DNA from: Halomonas sp. LR3S48
GTDB lineage: Bacteria; Pseudomonadota; Gammaproteobacteria; Pseudomonadales; Halomonadaceae
Assembly: GCF_025725665.1 (NCBI RefSeq)
Contig: NZ_CP107009.1
Span: forward strand, 620,001-684,000
Length of the DNA stretch: 64,000 nucleotides
Direction of reading: 5' to 3'
Below the pieces are notes generated by a model that was not told the origin of the DNA, searched no databases, and saw only the letters and a program-made list of their open reading frames with translations. Position numbers and translations under genes: made by a program. Positions 31,902-40,293 of this stretch are shown piece by piece; the first letter of the stretch is position 1; every line of letters begins with the position of its first letter.

Positions 31902-32519
31902 CTAGCCTTCGATCAAGGCAAGCCTGCCACGCAGCCGGGCTTCCAGCGGCGCCAGGTCGACCACGACGTCGCTCGGCCAGCCGACGCTGAGCAGTACGCC
32001 ATCGCTGGCGTACTCGGCCGTATCGACCGGCACGTCGTGGCTCTCAAGCCAGGCGCGGGCCTCTGCCTCGCCGGCGAAGTCGACCCTGAGGCGCAGCGAG
32101 TAGCGCTCGACTACTTCGCGACGAGGCAAGGTTTCCAGTCCTTGGCTCACGGCCTGGGCGTAGGCGCGGGCCAGGCCGCCAGTGCCGAGCTTGGTGCCGC
32201 CGAAATAGCGTGTCACCACGCAGCCCACCTGGCCCAGCCCGGCGCCTTCCAACACCTGGAACATGGGGCGCCCGGCGGTGCCGCCGGGTTCGCCGTCGTC
32301 GGAGAAGCCGATGGCGTTCTGCTCCCCGGGCGGGCCGGCGATATAGGCGCTGCAGTGGTGGCTGGCATTGGGATGGACGCGGCGGGCTTCGGCCAGCAGG
32401 GCAGCGAAGGCCGCCGCGTCGGGGGCGTGGCAGAGCCAGGCAATGAAACGGCTCTTCTCCACTTCGGTGACGCTTTCCCACCTCTGGCCGGGGGAAAGGT
32501 CGGGCACCGGATAGCGCAT
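31902..32519 (-). CDS. yigZ: YigZ/IMPACT family protein
   Basis: A 205-residue protein of the UPF0029/IMPACT family. It has the signature SDDGEPGGTAGRPM at about residues 73-86 and GCVVTRYFGGTKLGTGGLARAY, then a smaller ferredoxin-like C-terminal domain. The function in bacteria is not settled; eukaryotic relatives act on translation control. Its ATG shares one base with the stop of the LexA-like gene upstream, so both are likely on one SOS-controlled transcript. Confidence 0.9.
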   Translation of the reverse strand: MRYPVPDLSPGQRWESVTEVEKSRFIAWLCHAPDAAAFAALLAEARRVHPNASHHCSAYIAGPPGEQNAIGFSDDGEPGGTAGRPMFQVLEGAGLGQVGCVVTRYFGGTKLGTGGLARAYAQAVSQGLETLPRREVVERYSLRLRVDFAGEAEARAWLESHDVPVDTAEYASDGVLLSVGWPSDVVVDLAPLEARLRGRLALIEG

Positions 32520-32998
32520 CAGTGGGTCAGCTCGTGCCGATCCTGCTGCCGCACCACGCCCATCACCATGCCGAGCACCTGGATGTCGCTGTTTTTCAGA
32601 TAGATGGGGGCCATGTTCTCGTTGGCCGGCTGCAGGCGAACGCCGCTCTTCTCGATGTAGAGCTTCTTCAGCGTCACTTCCTGCTGATTGATGAGTACGA
32701 CTGCCGTTTCGCCATTCTCGGCGCTCTCCTGTCGCTCGATGATGATCACGTCGCCATCGAAGATGTTGCAGTCGATCATCGAGTCGCCGCGCACGCGCAG
32801 GGCGTAGGTGTTACGGCGAACCATACAGGCGGGGGCGCGGATGGCGCCGCCGCTGGGGCAGGCTTCGATGGGCAGGCCCGCCGAGACGTCCCCCAGCAGG
32901 GGCACCTCGACGAGATCGCTGGCATCGACGTCGGCCCATGAGTCGGCGATGGGCAGATTGGGGCGGCGGTACAGGTACTGCATGGAAGGCGTTGGCAT
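32519..32998 (-). CDS. Stand-alone LexA/UmuD-like S24 protease domain protein
   Basis: A 159-residue protein containing the self-cleaving S24 domain but no DNA-binding helix-turn-helix. The expected cleavage bond is A40-G41 (DVSAGLP), with S73 (RGDSMID) and K111 (EVTLKKLY) as the catalytic pair. AGGGGG lies eight bases before the ATG at 32998; a start at 33067 would add 23 residues. A good SOS box lies just upstream. It differs from UmuD in having Ala-Gly rather than Cys-Gly at the cleavage bond, and no umuC is nearby. Target unknown. Confidence 0.85.
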   Translation of the reverse strand: MPTPSMQYLYRRPNLPIADSWADVDASDLVEVPLLGDVSAGLPIEACPSGGAIRAPACMVRRNTYALRVRGDSMIDCNIFDGDVIIIERQESAENGETAVVLINQQEVTLKKLYIEKSGVRLQPANENMAPIYLKNSDIQVLGMVMGVVRQQDRHELTH

Positions 32999-33019
32999 TG
33001 GCGTTCCCCCTCTTTGCGA

Positions 33020-33039
33020 CCCTGTTGAAATGTACAGGT
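33020..33039 (-). promoter_or_regulatory. LexA (SOS) box upstream of the LexA-like gene
   Basis: Read on the minus strand it is ACCTGTACATTTCAACAGGG, with CTGT and ACAG arms eight bases apart. It is centred about 30 bases before the start at 32998, close enough to block transcription. Confidence 0.75.
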
Positions 33040-33200
33040 GTCTTGCATCATACCAAGCGATGGGCAAGTGGCAAGTTTTGCTGATGCCCCTTCACCTTGA
33101 CCTGAGGCAAGGGTGGCGCCGTGACGCACCCTGATCGCTAGCGGCTACAGGGCTTTCCGTGTAGCATTTCGGTCGAATTTACCCTGCCTGGAGAGTGCCG

Positions 33201-33845
33201 TTGAGCCTGCGTCTGCAAGCGCAAAGCCTGGCCTGCGAACGTGACGATCGCTGGCTGTTCCGGGGCTTGGACCTGGATATCCGCGCGGGAGAGATCGTCC
33301 GTGTGGAGGGGCCCAACGGCAGCGGCAAGACCACCCTGCTGAAGATTCTCTCCGGCCAGTTGGCGGATTACGAGGGCGAGCTGTTCTGGGACGACCGGCC
33401 GATGCGCAAGGCGCGCGACGCCTTCCTGGCGAGCCTGCTCTACCTGGGCCATGCGCCGGGCGTGAAGGCGGCGCTGACGCCGCTGGAGAACCTCGCCTGG
33501 TACCAGGCGCTGGCCGGCCAGCGTGGCGGTGAGGCGGCTCGCTTGAGTGCGCTGGAGGAGCTCGGCCTGGTCGGTTTCGAAGACGTGCCGGCCGCTCAGC
33601 TCTCCGCCGGGCAGCAGCGTCGCGTGGCGCTGGCCCGGCTGGTGCTCACGCCGCGCCCGCTGTGGGTGCTCGATGAGCCTTTCACCGCCATCGACCGCGA
33701 CGGTGTCGCGGCGCTGGAGCGGCGCCTGGTCGAGCATGCCCGCCGTGGCGGCAGCGTGCTGGTCACCACGCATCACGAACTGACGCCATGCGCCGAGCTA
33801 CGTCGCATCCGCCTCGGTGGAGGAGGAGCCGATGCCGGTAACTGA
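33201..33845 (+). CDS. ccmA: Cytochrome c maturation ABC ATPase CcmA
   Basis: Powers release of holo-CcmE from the CcmCDE complex. About 214 residues with Walker A GPNGSGKTT near residue 37, signature LSAGQQRRVALARL and Walker B LWVLDEPF. I prefer a TTG start at 33201 because GGAGAG is five bases before it; a GTG at 33195 would overlap that ribosome binding site. It is the first of nine ccm genes in order A to I. The end overlaps ccmB by 14 bases. Confidence 0.93.
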   Translation: MSLRLQAQSLACERDDRWLFRGLDLDIRAGEIVRVEGPNGSGKTTLLKILSGQLADYEGELFWDDRPMRKARDAFLASLLYLGHAPGVKAALTPLENLAWYQALAGQRGGEAARLSALEELGLVGFEDVPAAQLSAGQQRRVALARLVLTPRPLWVLDEPFTAIDRDGVAALERRLVEHARRGGSVLVTTHHELTPCAELRRIRLGGGGADAGN

Positions 33846-34569
33846 AGGCTCATTGAGCGAGGAGGCCGCGGTGGTTGGCGAGGAACCTCGCGGCGGCCTC
33901 GCTGTCGCAGTATGGGCAACGCTTAAGCGGGACCTGGTGCTGCTGTTGCGGCGGCGCAGCGAAGTGCTGAACCCCCTGGTATTCTTCGCCATCGTCATTA
34001 CTCTGTTCCCGATCGGCATTTCCCCCGATCCGGCGCTGCTGGCGGCCATCGCCCCCGGCCTGCTGTGGGTGGCGGCACTGCTGGCGGCCCTGCTGTCGCT
34101 GGACAGCCTGTTCCGGGCCGATTACGACGACGGCTCGCTGGAGCAACTGCTGCTGACCCCTCAGCCTCTGGCGATGCTGGCCCTGGCCAAGGTGGCCGTA
34201 CACTGGCTGCTGACCGGCCTGCCCCTGGCGCTGATGGCGCCCTTGCTGGGGATCATGCTGGCGCTGCCGGCGGGCAGTTATCTCGTGCTGGCCGTCTCAC
34301 TGGCGCTGGGCAGTGCCAGTCTCAGCCTGATTGGTGCCATCGGAGCGGCGCTGACGGTGGGGCTCTCGCGTGGCGGCGTGCTGCTGTCGCTGCTGGTGCT
34401 TCCCCTTTACATTCCGGTGCTGATCTTCGGTGCCGGGGCCGTCCAGGCGGCCATCTTCGGCGATGGCGTACTGGCGCATCTGGCGATTCTCGGCGCGCTG
34501 CTGGCGCTGGCCCTGATCCTTGCGCCGCTGGCGATCGCGGCATCGCTGCGCATCAGCATCAACGGTTGA
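33832..34569 (+). CDS. ccmB: Cytochrome c maturation ABC permease CcmB
   Basis: The 245-residue membrane partner of CcmA. Six hydrophobic helices follow a short cytoplasmic start (LKRDLVLLLRRRSEVLNPLVFF), with the conserved LLSLDSLFRADYDDGSLEQL segment. The ATG at 33832 follows GGAGGAGGAG; a GTG 15 bases upstream lies before that site and is rejected. It overlaps ccmA by 14 bases and is followed by ccmC after 14. Confidence 0.94.
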   Translation: MPVTEGSLSEEAAVVGEEPRGGLAVAVWATLKRDLVLLLRRRSEVLNPLVFFAIVITLFPIGISPDPALLAAIAPGLLWVAALLAALLSLDSLFRADYDDGSLEQLLLTPQPLAMLALAKVAVHWLLTGLPLALMAPLLGIMLALPAGSYLVLAVSLALGSASLSLIGAIGAALTVGLSRGGVLLSLLVLPLYIPVLIFGAGAVQAAIFGDGVLAHLAILGALLALALILAPLAIAASLRISING

Positions 34570-34583
34570 GAGGTTGACGAGGC

Positions 34584-35324
34584 ATGTGGGCCTTCATTAA
34601 CAAGCTGCGTTCCCCCAAGTGGTTCTATGCCATCAGCGCCCGCCTGCAGCCCTGGTTCTGGGCCGCGGCGCTGATCCTGATCGTGACCGGTACCGTCTGG
34701 GGGCTCGCCTTCGCCCCGGCCGATTACCAGCAGGGCAACAGTTTCCGCATCATCTACGTGCACGTGCCGGCCGCTTTTCTGGCCCAATCGATCTTCGTCT
34801 CCCTGGCGGTGACGGGGCTGGTGTTCATGGTGTGGAAGATCAAGATCGCCGACATGGCCGCGACCGTGATGGCACCGCTGGGCGCCGCCATGACCTTCGT
34901 CGCGCTGTTCTCCGGCGCGGTGTGGGGCGTGCCCACCTGGGGCACTTGGTGGATGTGGGACGCGCGCCTGACCTCGATGCTGATCCTGCTGTTCCTCTAC
35001 CTCGGCGTCATCGCCCTGCGCGGCGCTTTCGCCAGCCGCGACAGCGCCTCGCGCGCCGCCTCGGTGCTGGCCATGGTCGGCGTGATCAATATCCCGATCA
35101 TCAAGTATTCGGTCGACTGGTGGTACACGCTGCACCAGCCCGCCACCTTTACCGTCACCGGACGCGCCGCCATGCCGATGGAGATGTGGCTGCCGCTGCT
35201 GGTCATGGTGCTGGGCTTCTACAGCTTCTTCATCGCCCTGACCCTGATGCGCACCCGCAGCGAGATCCTGCGCCGCGAAGCCAGCAAGCGCTGGGTGCGC
35301 GAGCTGGCCGAGGAGGTGAACTGA
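34584..35324 (+). CDS. ccmC: Haem exporter/handling protein CcmC
   Basis: Loads haem onto the periplasmic chaperone CcmE. The 246 residues have six transmembrane helices and the tryptophan-rich haem motif [11 protein letters not shown]. Flanking periplasmic histidines lie in IYVHVPAAF and TLHQPATFT. The stop shares one base with the ccmD start. Confidence 0.96.
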   Translation: MWAFINKLRSPKWFYAISARLQPWFWAAALILIVTGTVWGLAFAPADYQQGNSFRIIYVHVPAAFLAQSIFVSLAVTGLVFMVWKIKIADMAATVMAPLGAAMTFVALFSGAVWGVPTWGTWWMWDARLTSMLILLFLYLGVIALRGAFASRDSASRAASVLAMVGVINIPIIKYSVDWWYTLHQPATFTVTGRAAMPMEMWLPLLVMVLGFYSFFIALTLMRTRSEILRREASKRWVRELAEEVN

Positions 35325-35563
35325 TGGCTTTCGATACCTTCCAGGAATTTCTCGCCATGGGCGGGCACGCGCGCTACGTCTGGTCGGCCTGGGGGCTGAC
35401 CGCCGTGCTGCTGCTGGGCGCCGTGCTCCACGCCCGCTTCGAGCGTCGCCAGGTGCTGCGCCAACTGCAGCGTCGCGTGCGCCGCGAAGCCCATCAGGCC
35501 GGGCGCGGCGGCGGGGCGCAACCGATTCGAACTAGTAGGGGTGAAAGCACCAATGAGGCCTAA
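35324..35563 (+). CDS. ccmD: Haem exporter small subunit CcmD
   Basis: A 79-residue single-helix membrane protein that stabilises CcmC and CcmE. The conserved start is EFLAMGGHARYVWSAWGLT, followed by a hydrophobic helix and a basic cytoplasmic tail (RQVLRQLQRRVRREA). The tail beyond residue 60 is variable. It overlaps ccmC by one base and ccmE by 11. Confidence 0.9.
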   Translation: MAFDTFQEFLAMGGHARYVWSAWGLTAVLLLGAVLHARFERRQVLRQLQRRVRREAHQAGRGGGAQPIRTSRGESTNEA

Positions 35564-36056
35564 ACGCAAACAGAAGCTGTTCATGGTCCTGGGCCTGGTC
35601 TCCCTCGCGGCGATTGCCGTGGGGCTGACGCTCTATGCGCTGCGGGCCAATATCAACCTGTTCTTCAGTCCGATTCAGATCGTCGCCGGCGACGCGCCGT
35701 TCGAACGCCAGCTGCGTGCCGGCGGCATGGTCAAGGAGGGCAGCGTGCGGCGCAATCCGGACAGCCTCGATGTCGAGTTCACCGTGACCGACTATGTCGA
35801 GGACGTGCGCGTGCATTACAGTGGCATCCTTCCCGATCTGTTCCGTGAAGGGCAGGGCGTGGTGGTGGTCGGCCAGCTGCAACGCGACGGCTACATCAAG
35901 GCCGACCAGGTACTGGCGCGCCACGACGAGAATTACATGCCTCCCGAGGTGTCCGAAGCGCTCGAAGCGGCCGGTTACTCGCCTGCCGACTACCAGGCCA
36001 AGGCCGCCGAGGTGGCCGAGCGCATCGAGGAACGAGAGGGCGCGAGCCAGAATTGA
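35553..36056 (+). CDS. ccmE: Cytochrome c maturation haem chaperone CcmE
   Basis: Carries haem covalently in the periplasm to the CcmF ligase. With the start at 35553 it has 167 residues: an N-terminal anchor helix (about 9-30), a beta-barrel, and the haem-binding H124 with Y128 in LARHDENYMPPE. AGGGGTGA lies ahead of the ATG; a GTG at 35541 is an alternative that adds four residues. Confidence 0.95.
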   Translation: MRPKRKQKLFMVLGLVSLAAIAVGLTLYALRANINLFFSPIQIVAGDAPFERQLRAGGMVKEGSVRRNPDSLDVEFTVTDYVEDVRVHYSGILPDLFREGQGVVVVGQLQRDGYIKADQVLARHDENYMPPEVSEALEAAGYSPADYQAKAAEVAERIEEREGASQN

Positions 36057-36068
36057 CCCGGAGACGTC

Positions 36069-38075
36069 ATGTTCATTCGAATGATCCCTGAAATCGGCCA
36101 TTTCGCCTTGGTGATCGCCATGCTGATGGCGGCGGTGCAGGGCGTGATGCCGCTGGCCGGCGCCGCGCTGCGCCGGCCGTTGTGGATGGCCTATGCTCGC
36201 CCCATGGCCGCCGGTCAGTTCCTGTTCGTGATCATCGCTTACCTGTGCCTCACGGCGAGCTACCTGCTCGACGACTTCAGCGTGGCCAACGTGGCCAACA
36301 ACTCCAACTCGATGCTGCCGTGGTACTACAAGCTCAGCGCCGTGTGGGGCAACCACGAGGGATCGGTGCTGCTGTGGAGCCTGATGCTGGCCGGCTGGGG
36401 CTACCTGGCGGCACGCTTCTCCCGCGAGCTGCCGCGCGACATGGTGGCGCGCGTGATCGGCGTGCTCGGCCTGGTCGCCGTCGGCTTCCTGGCCTTCGTA
36501 CTGGTCACCTCCAATCCCTTCGAGCGGCTGTTGCCGGGTGTGCCGAGCGACGGCGCCGACCTCAACCCGCTGCTGCAGGACATCGGCCTGATCCTGCATC
36601 CGCCGATGCTCTACATGGGCTACGTGGGCTTCTCGGTGGTCTTCGCCTTCGCCATCGCCGCCCTGCTCGGCGGCCGTCTCGATGCGGCCTGGACGCGCTG
36701 GGCGCGGCCCTGGACCAACCTGGCCTGGGCCTTCCTCACCGTGGGCATCGCGCTGGGCAGCTGGTGGGCCTACTACGAGCTGGGCTGGGGCGGCTGGTGG
36801 TTCTGGGATCCGGTCGAGAACGCCTCGTTGCTGCCGTGGCTGACCGGCACCGCGCTGATGCACTCGCTGGCGGTCACCGAGAAGCGCGGCGCCTTCAAGA
36901 GCTGGACGGTGCTACTGGCGATCTTCACCTTCTCGCTGTCGCTGCTGGGCACCTTCCTGGTGCGCTCCGGCGTGCTGACCTCGGTGCACGCCTTCGCCAA
37001 CGACCCCTCGCGCGGCTTCTTCATCCTGATCCTGCTGGGTATCACCGTGGGGCTGTCGTTGCTGATCTTTGCGCTGCGCGCGCCGCGGGTCAGCCAGCGC
37101 ACCGGCTTCAATTGGCTGTCGCGCGACGCCCTGCTGCTGATCAACAACATCATGCTGGTGATCATGACCGTCACCGTGCTGATGGGCACCGTCTACCCGC
37201 TGCTGCTCGATGCCCTCGACCTGGGCAAGATCAGCGTGGGCCCACCCTACTTCAATGCCTTGTTCGTGCCGCTCACGGTCATCATGTGCGTGTTCATGGG
37301 CCTGGGGCCGACCGCCCGCTGGAAGCAGACCGACCCGCGGCTGCTGGTCAAGCGGCTGTGGCTGGCCGGTATCGTGGCGCTGCTCATCGCGGCGCTCATG
37401 CCGTTCGTCATCGGCGGCGAGTGGAACGCCTGGGTCGCCCTAGGCCTGGTGGCGGCGATGTGGATCGTGCTGCCGACGCTGCGCGACCTCTACGACAAGA
37501 CTCGCCGCGCCGACTCCTTCGGCGCCGGGCTGCGCAAGCTGTCACTGGCCTATTGGGGCATGCAGCTCGGACACCTGGGCGTGGCCGTCACCATCATCGG
37601 AGTGGCGGTTGTCTCCAACTTCGAGATCGAGCGCAACGCACGCATGGCGCCCGGCGACAGCGTCGAGGTCGCCGGCTACACCTTCACCATGAAAGAGCTG
37701 ACCAGCCGCCGTGGACCCAACTACATCGCCGACGGCGCCGAGCTCGAGGTGCGCCGCGGCGACAGCCGGCGCAGCTTCACGATGAATCCCGAAAAGAGGC
37801 TCTACATCGCGCGCGGCATGCCCATGAGCCAGGTGGCGCTGCGCCCCGGCCTGTTCCGTGACCTCTACGTCGCGATGGGCGAAGACCTGGGCGACGGCAG
37901 TTGGGCCATGCGTGTGCAGTACAAGCCCTTCGTGCGCTGGCTGTGGCTCGGCGCGCTGTTGATGGCGATCGGCGGCGTGCTGGCCGTGATCGATCGACGC
38001 TACCGGCGCCTGGCCACGTCGCGCGATCCCGAGGACAGCGCCCGCGAAGGCGCTTCACGGGAGGCCACGGCATGA
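36069..38075 (+). CDS. ccmF: Cytochrome c haem lyase subunit CcmF
   Basis: Attaches haem to apocytochrome c with CcmH and CcmI. A 668-residue protein with many transmembrane helices and the haem-handling motif WGGWWFWDPVENASLLPWL near residue 240. Other conserved segments are VWGNHEGSVLLW and HPPMLYMGYVGF, and a periplasmic domain lies before the last helix. The stop overlaps the ccmG start (ATGA). Confidence 0.97.
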   Translation: MFIRMIPEIGHFALVIAMLMAAVQGVMPLAGAALRRPLWMAYARPMAAGQFLFVIIAYLCLTASYLLDDFSVANVANNSNSMLPWYYKLSAVWGNHEGSVLLWSLMLAGWGYLAARFSRELPRDMVARVIGVLGLVAVGFLAFVLVTSNPFERLLPGVPSDGADLNPLLQDIGLILHPPMLYMGYVGFSVVFAFAIAALLGGRLDAAWTRWARPWTNLAWAFLTVGIALGSWWAYYELGWGGWWFWDPVENASLLPWLTGTALMHSLAVTEKRGAFKSWTVLLAIFTFSLSLLGTFLVRSGVLTSVHAFANDPSRGFFILILLGITVGLSLLIFALRAPRVSQRTGFNWLSRDALLLINNIMLVIMTVTVLMGTVYPLLLDALDLGKISVGPPYFNALFVPLTVIMCVFMGLGPTARWKQTDPRLLVKRLWLAGIVALLIAALMPFVIGGEWNAWVALGLVAAMWIVLPTLRDLYDKTRRADSFGAGLRKLSLAYWGMQLGHLGVAVTIIGVAVVSNFEIERNARMAPGDSVEVAGYTFTMKELTSRRGPNYIADGAELEVRRGDSRRSFTMNPEKRLYIARGMPMSQVALRPGLFRDLYVAMGEDLGDGSWAMRVQYKPFVRWLWLGALLMAIGGVLAVIDRRYRRLATSRDPEDSAREGASREATA

Positions 38076-38605
38076 GTCGTCGACTGTTGTTGATGCTGCC
38101 GCTGCTCGGCTTCCTGCTGCTGATGCTGTTCCTCTACCTGGGGCTGGGGCTCAACCCGTTCCATCGCGAATCGAGACTGGTCGAGGAGGCGCGGGCCTTC
38201 CCCGCCTTCGAACTCACCACGCTCGAAGACCCCGAGCGGCGTGTCGATGAGTCGCTGATCCCCGGGGAGGTCACCCTGGTCAACGTCTGGGGCGAGTGGT
38301 GCCCCGAGTGCAAGCGCGAGATGCCGCAGCTGCTCGACCTGGCCGGTCGCGGCGTGCGGCTCGTCGGCATCAACTGGAAGGACAGCCGCGAAAAGGGGCT
38401 GGGTTTCCTCGAGGAGTTCGGCGATCCGTTCGAGGTCAACATCTTCGATCCCGAAGGCGAACTCGCCTTCGAGCTGGGCGTCTACGGGGCCCCGGAATCC
38501 TTCCTGGTCGACCGCGACGGCATCATCCGTTACCACCATACCGGGTACATCTCGCCGTCCGACCTACGTGAACACATCCTGCCGGAGGTGGAAAAATGGC
38601 AGTAG
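38072..38605 (+). CDS. ccmG: Thiol:disulfide interchange protein CcmG (DsbE)
   Basis: A membrane-anchored thioredoxin that keeps apocytochrome cysteines reduced. The 177 residues have one N-terminal helix (about 5-25), the active site C77-P-E-C80 in VWGEWCPECKREMP, and the acidic GVYGAPESFLVD segment with the cis-proline region. It overlaps ccmF by four bases and ccmH by ten. Confidence 0.95.
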   Translation: MSRRLLLMLPLLGFLLLMLFLYLGLGLNPFHRESRLVEEARAFPAFELTTLEDPERRVDESLIPGEVTLVNVWGEWCPECKREMPQLLDLAGRGVRLVGINWKDSREKGLGFLEEFGDPFEVNIFDPEGELAFELGVYGAPESFLVDRDGIIRYHHTGYISPSDLREHILPEVEKWQ

Positions 38606-39069
38606 TCCGCTGGATGCTCCTCGGCATGGCGCTGATGCTGGTGGCCGGCATGATTCATGGCGCCGCCATCGAAGTGCGCGAATTCGACGACCCGGTCATG
38701 GAGAAGCGCTATCACAGCCTGACGGCTTCCATGCGCTGCCCCACCTGTCAGAACCAGGCGATCAATGACTCCGACGCGCCGGTCTCGGGTGACATGCGCG
38801 ACCGTGTCTACCTGTTGCTGCAGGACGGACGCTCGGACATGGAGATCCGCGACCACATGGTGCAGCGTTTCGGCGACTACATTCTCTACAACCCTCGTCT
38901 CGAGGGCCGCACCTACCTGCTGTGGGGCCTCCCTGCGGTGCTGGTCGTGGCCGGCGGGATCCTGGTAATGCTACTGGTGCGGGCGCGTCGCAATGCCTCG
39001 GTGCGAGCCCTGAGCGATGAGGAACGCCGGCGCCTGGAGACGTTGATCAACCGGGAGAGTGGCCAATGA
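38596..39069 (+). CDS. ccmH: Cytochrome c maturation thioreductase CcmH
   Basis: Presents reduced apocytochrome c to CcmF. The 157 residues have a signal or anchor at 7-22, the redox motif C48-P-T-C51 in RCPTCQNQAINDSDAP, and a second helix near 105-127. This is the short form, with the TPR part encoded separately as ccmI. It overlaps its neighbours on both sides. Confidence 0.95.
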   Translation: MAVVRWMLLGMALMLVAGMIHGAAIEVREFDDPVMEKRYHSLTASMRCPTCQNQAINDSDAPVSGDMRDRVYLLLQDGRSDMEIRDHMVQRFGDYILYNPRLEGRTYLLWGLPAVLVVAGGILVMLLVRARRNASVRALSDEERRRLETLINRESGQ

Positions 39070-40289
39070 TCGTATTGTGGCTAGCCTTCGGCCTGTTGCT
39101 GCTACCGGCGCTGTGGCTGCTGGTGGCGCCGCTCCGGCGTGCCCGCCTGGTACACGATGCCCAGGCCAGCTTCGAAGCCAACGATCGCGCGGCCGAGCAG
39201 AACGTGGCGATCTATCGGCGTCGCCTGGCGTCGCTTGAGGCGGCGCTCGAGCGCGGCGACGTGGACCGCGTGCAGTTCGACGAGGACCGTCTCGAACTCG
39301 ACCGCAGCCTGCTCGAGGATACCGAGAGCCTGAACCGCGGGCCGCTGCATTCGCCCACCGCCGGTCGCTTCGCGGTGCCCGTCGTGGCGCTGGCAGTGGT
39401 GCTTTCCGCCATGCTCTGGTACCTGCATGAGGGCGCCGAGGGCGACCTGCGCCTGTTCGCCGCCTTCCAGGAGAGCGATTCGTTGCCGACCCTGCTGGAG
39501 CGGCTGGAGCAGGAGGCCCAGCGCCAACCGGACAATGCCAACGTGTGGGCCTCGCTCTATCCGCTCTACCGCGATTCGGGCCGGGGCGAGGCCGCTGTCG
39601 GGGCGCTGGATCGCTTGATCGAGCTCGAGGGACGGTCGCCCTCGCTGCTGGCCCAGAAGGCGCAGCTGATGTTCTTCATGGCCGACCGCACCCTCACCGA
39701 CGAGGTGCAGGCGTTGATCGACGAGACCCTCGAGCGCGACTCACGCGAGCCGACCATCTTCGGCATGCTGGGCGTGCACGCCTTCGACAGGGGTGACTAC
39801 GAGCAGGCCATCGACCATTGGCGGCGGGCCATTGCCGGCATGTCCGACTCCGATTCCGCGCGGGCGCTGCGCGAAGGCATTCAGGTCGCCCAGCAGCGCC
39901 TCGGCGGGGGCGGCGAGCAGGAAGCGATCGCCCAGGGGCCTGGCGTGCGGGTGCGCGTCAGCCTCGACGAAAGCCTCGAGGGACTGCTCGACGACGATAC
40001 CCGCGTCTTCATCGTGGCGCGTGACATGGAGGGCGAGCTGCCACCGCTGGCGGTGGCGCGGGTAACCCTCGGCGACCTGCCGACGACCCTGGTGCTCGAC
40101 GACCGCCACGCCATGTCCGATGCCGCCAGCCTGTCCCAGGCCAGCGAGGTGCGTTTGCTGGTTCGCGTGACCCGTAGCGGTGGTGTGGCACCCGAGGCCG
40201 GCGACATGTATGGCGACAGGGAAGGTGTGCCGGTGGGCGACGTTGAAGGAGAACCCGTGGAGGTCGTGATCGACCGTGTCATAGAATAG
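39066..40289 (+). CDS. ccmI: Cytochrome c maturation TPR protein CcmI
   Basis: Chaperones apocytochrome c to the lyase complex. The 407 residues include two transmembrane helices (about 2-20 and 98-117) flanking a cytoplasmic loop with a coiled-coil look, then a periplasmic TPR region (about 140-275) and a C-terminal beta-rich domain. It overlaps ccmH by four bases. smc starts four bases after its stop. Confidence 0.9.
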   Translation: MIVLWLAFGLLLLPALWLLVAPLRRARLVHDAQASFEANDRAAEQNVAIYRRRLASLEAALERGDVDRVQFDEDRLELDRSLLEDTESLNRGPLHSPTAGRFAVPVVALAVVLSAMLWYLHEGAEGDLRLFAAFQESDSLPTLLERLEQEAQRQPDNANVWASLYPLYRDSGRGEAAVGALDRLIELEGRSPSLLAQKAQLMFFMADRTLTDEVQALIDETLERDSREPTIFGMLGVHAFDRGDYEQAIDHWRRAIAGMSDSDSARALREGIQVAQQRLGGGGEQEAIAQGPGVRVRVSLDESLEGLLDDDTRVFIVARDMEGELPPLAVARVTLGDLPTTLVLDDRHAMSDAASLSQASEVRLLVRVTRSGGVAPEAGDMYGDREGVPVGDVEGEPVEVVIDRVIE

Positions 40290-40293
40290 CCGG

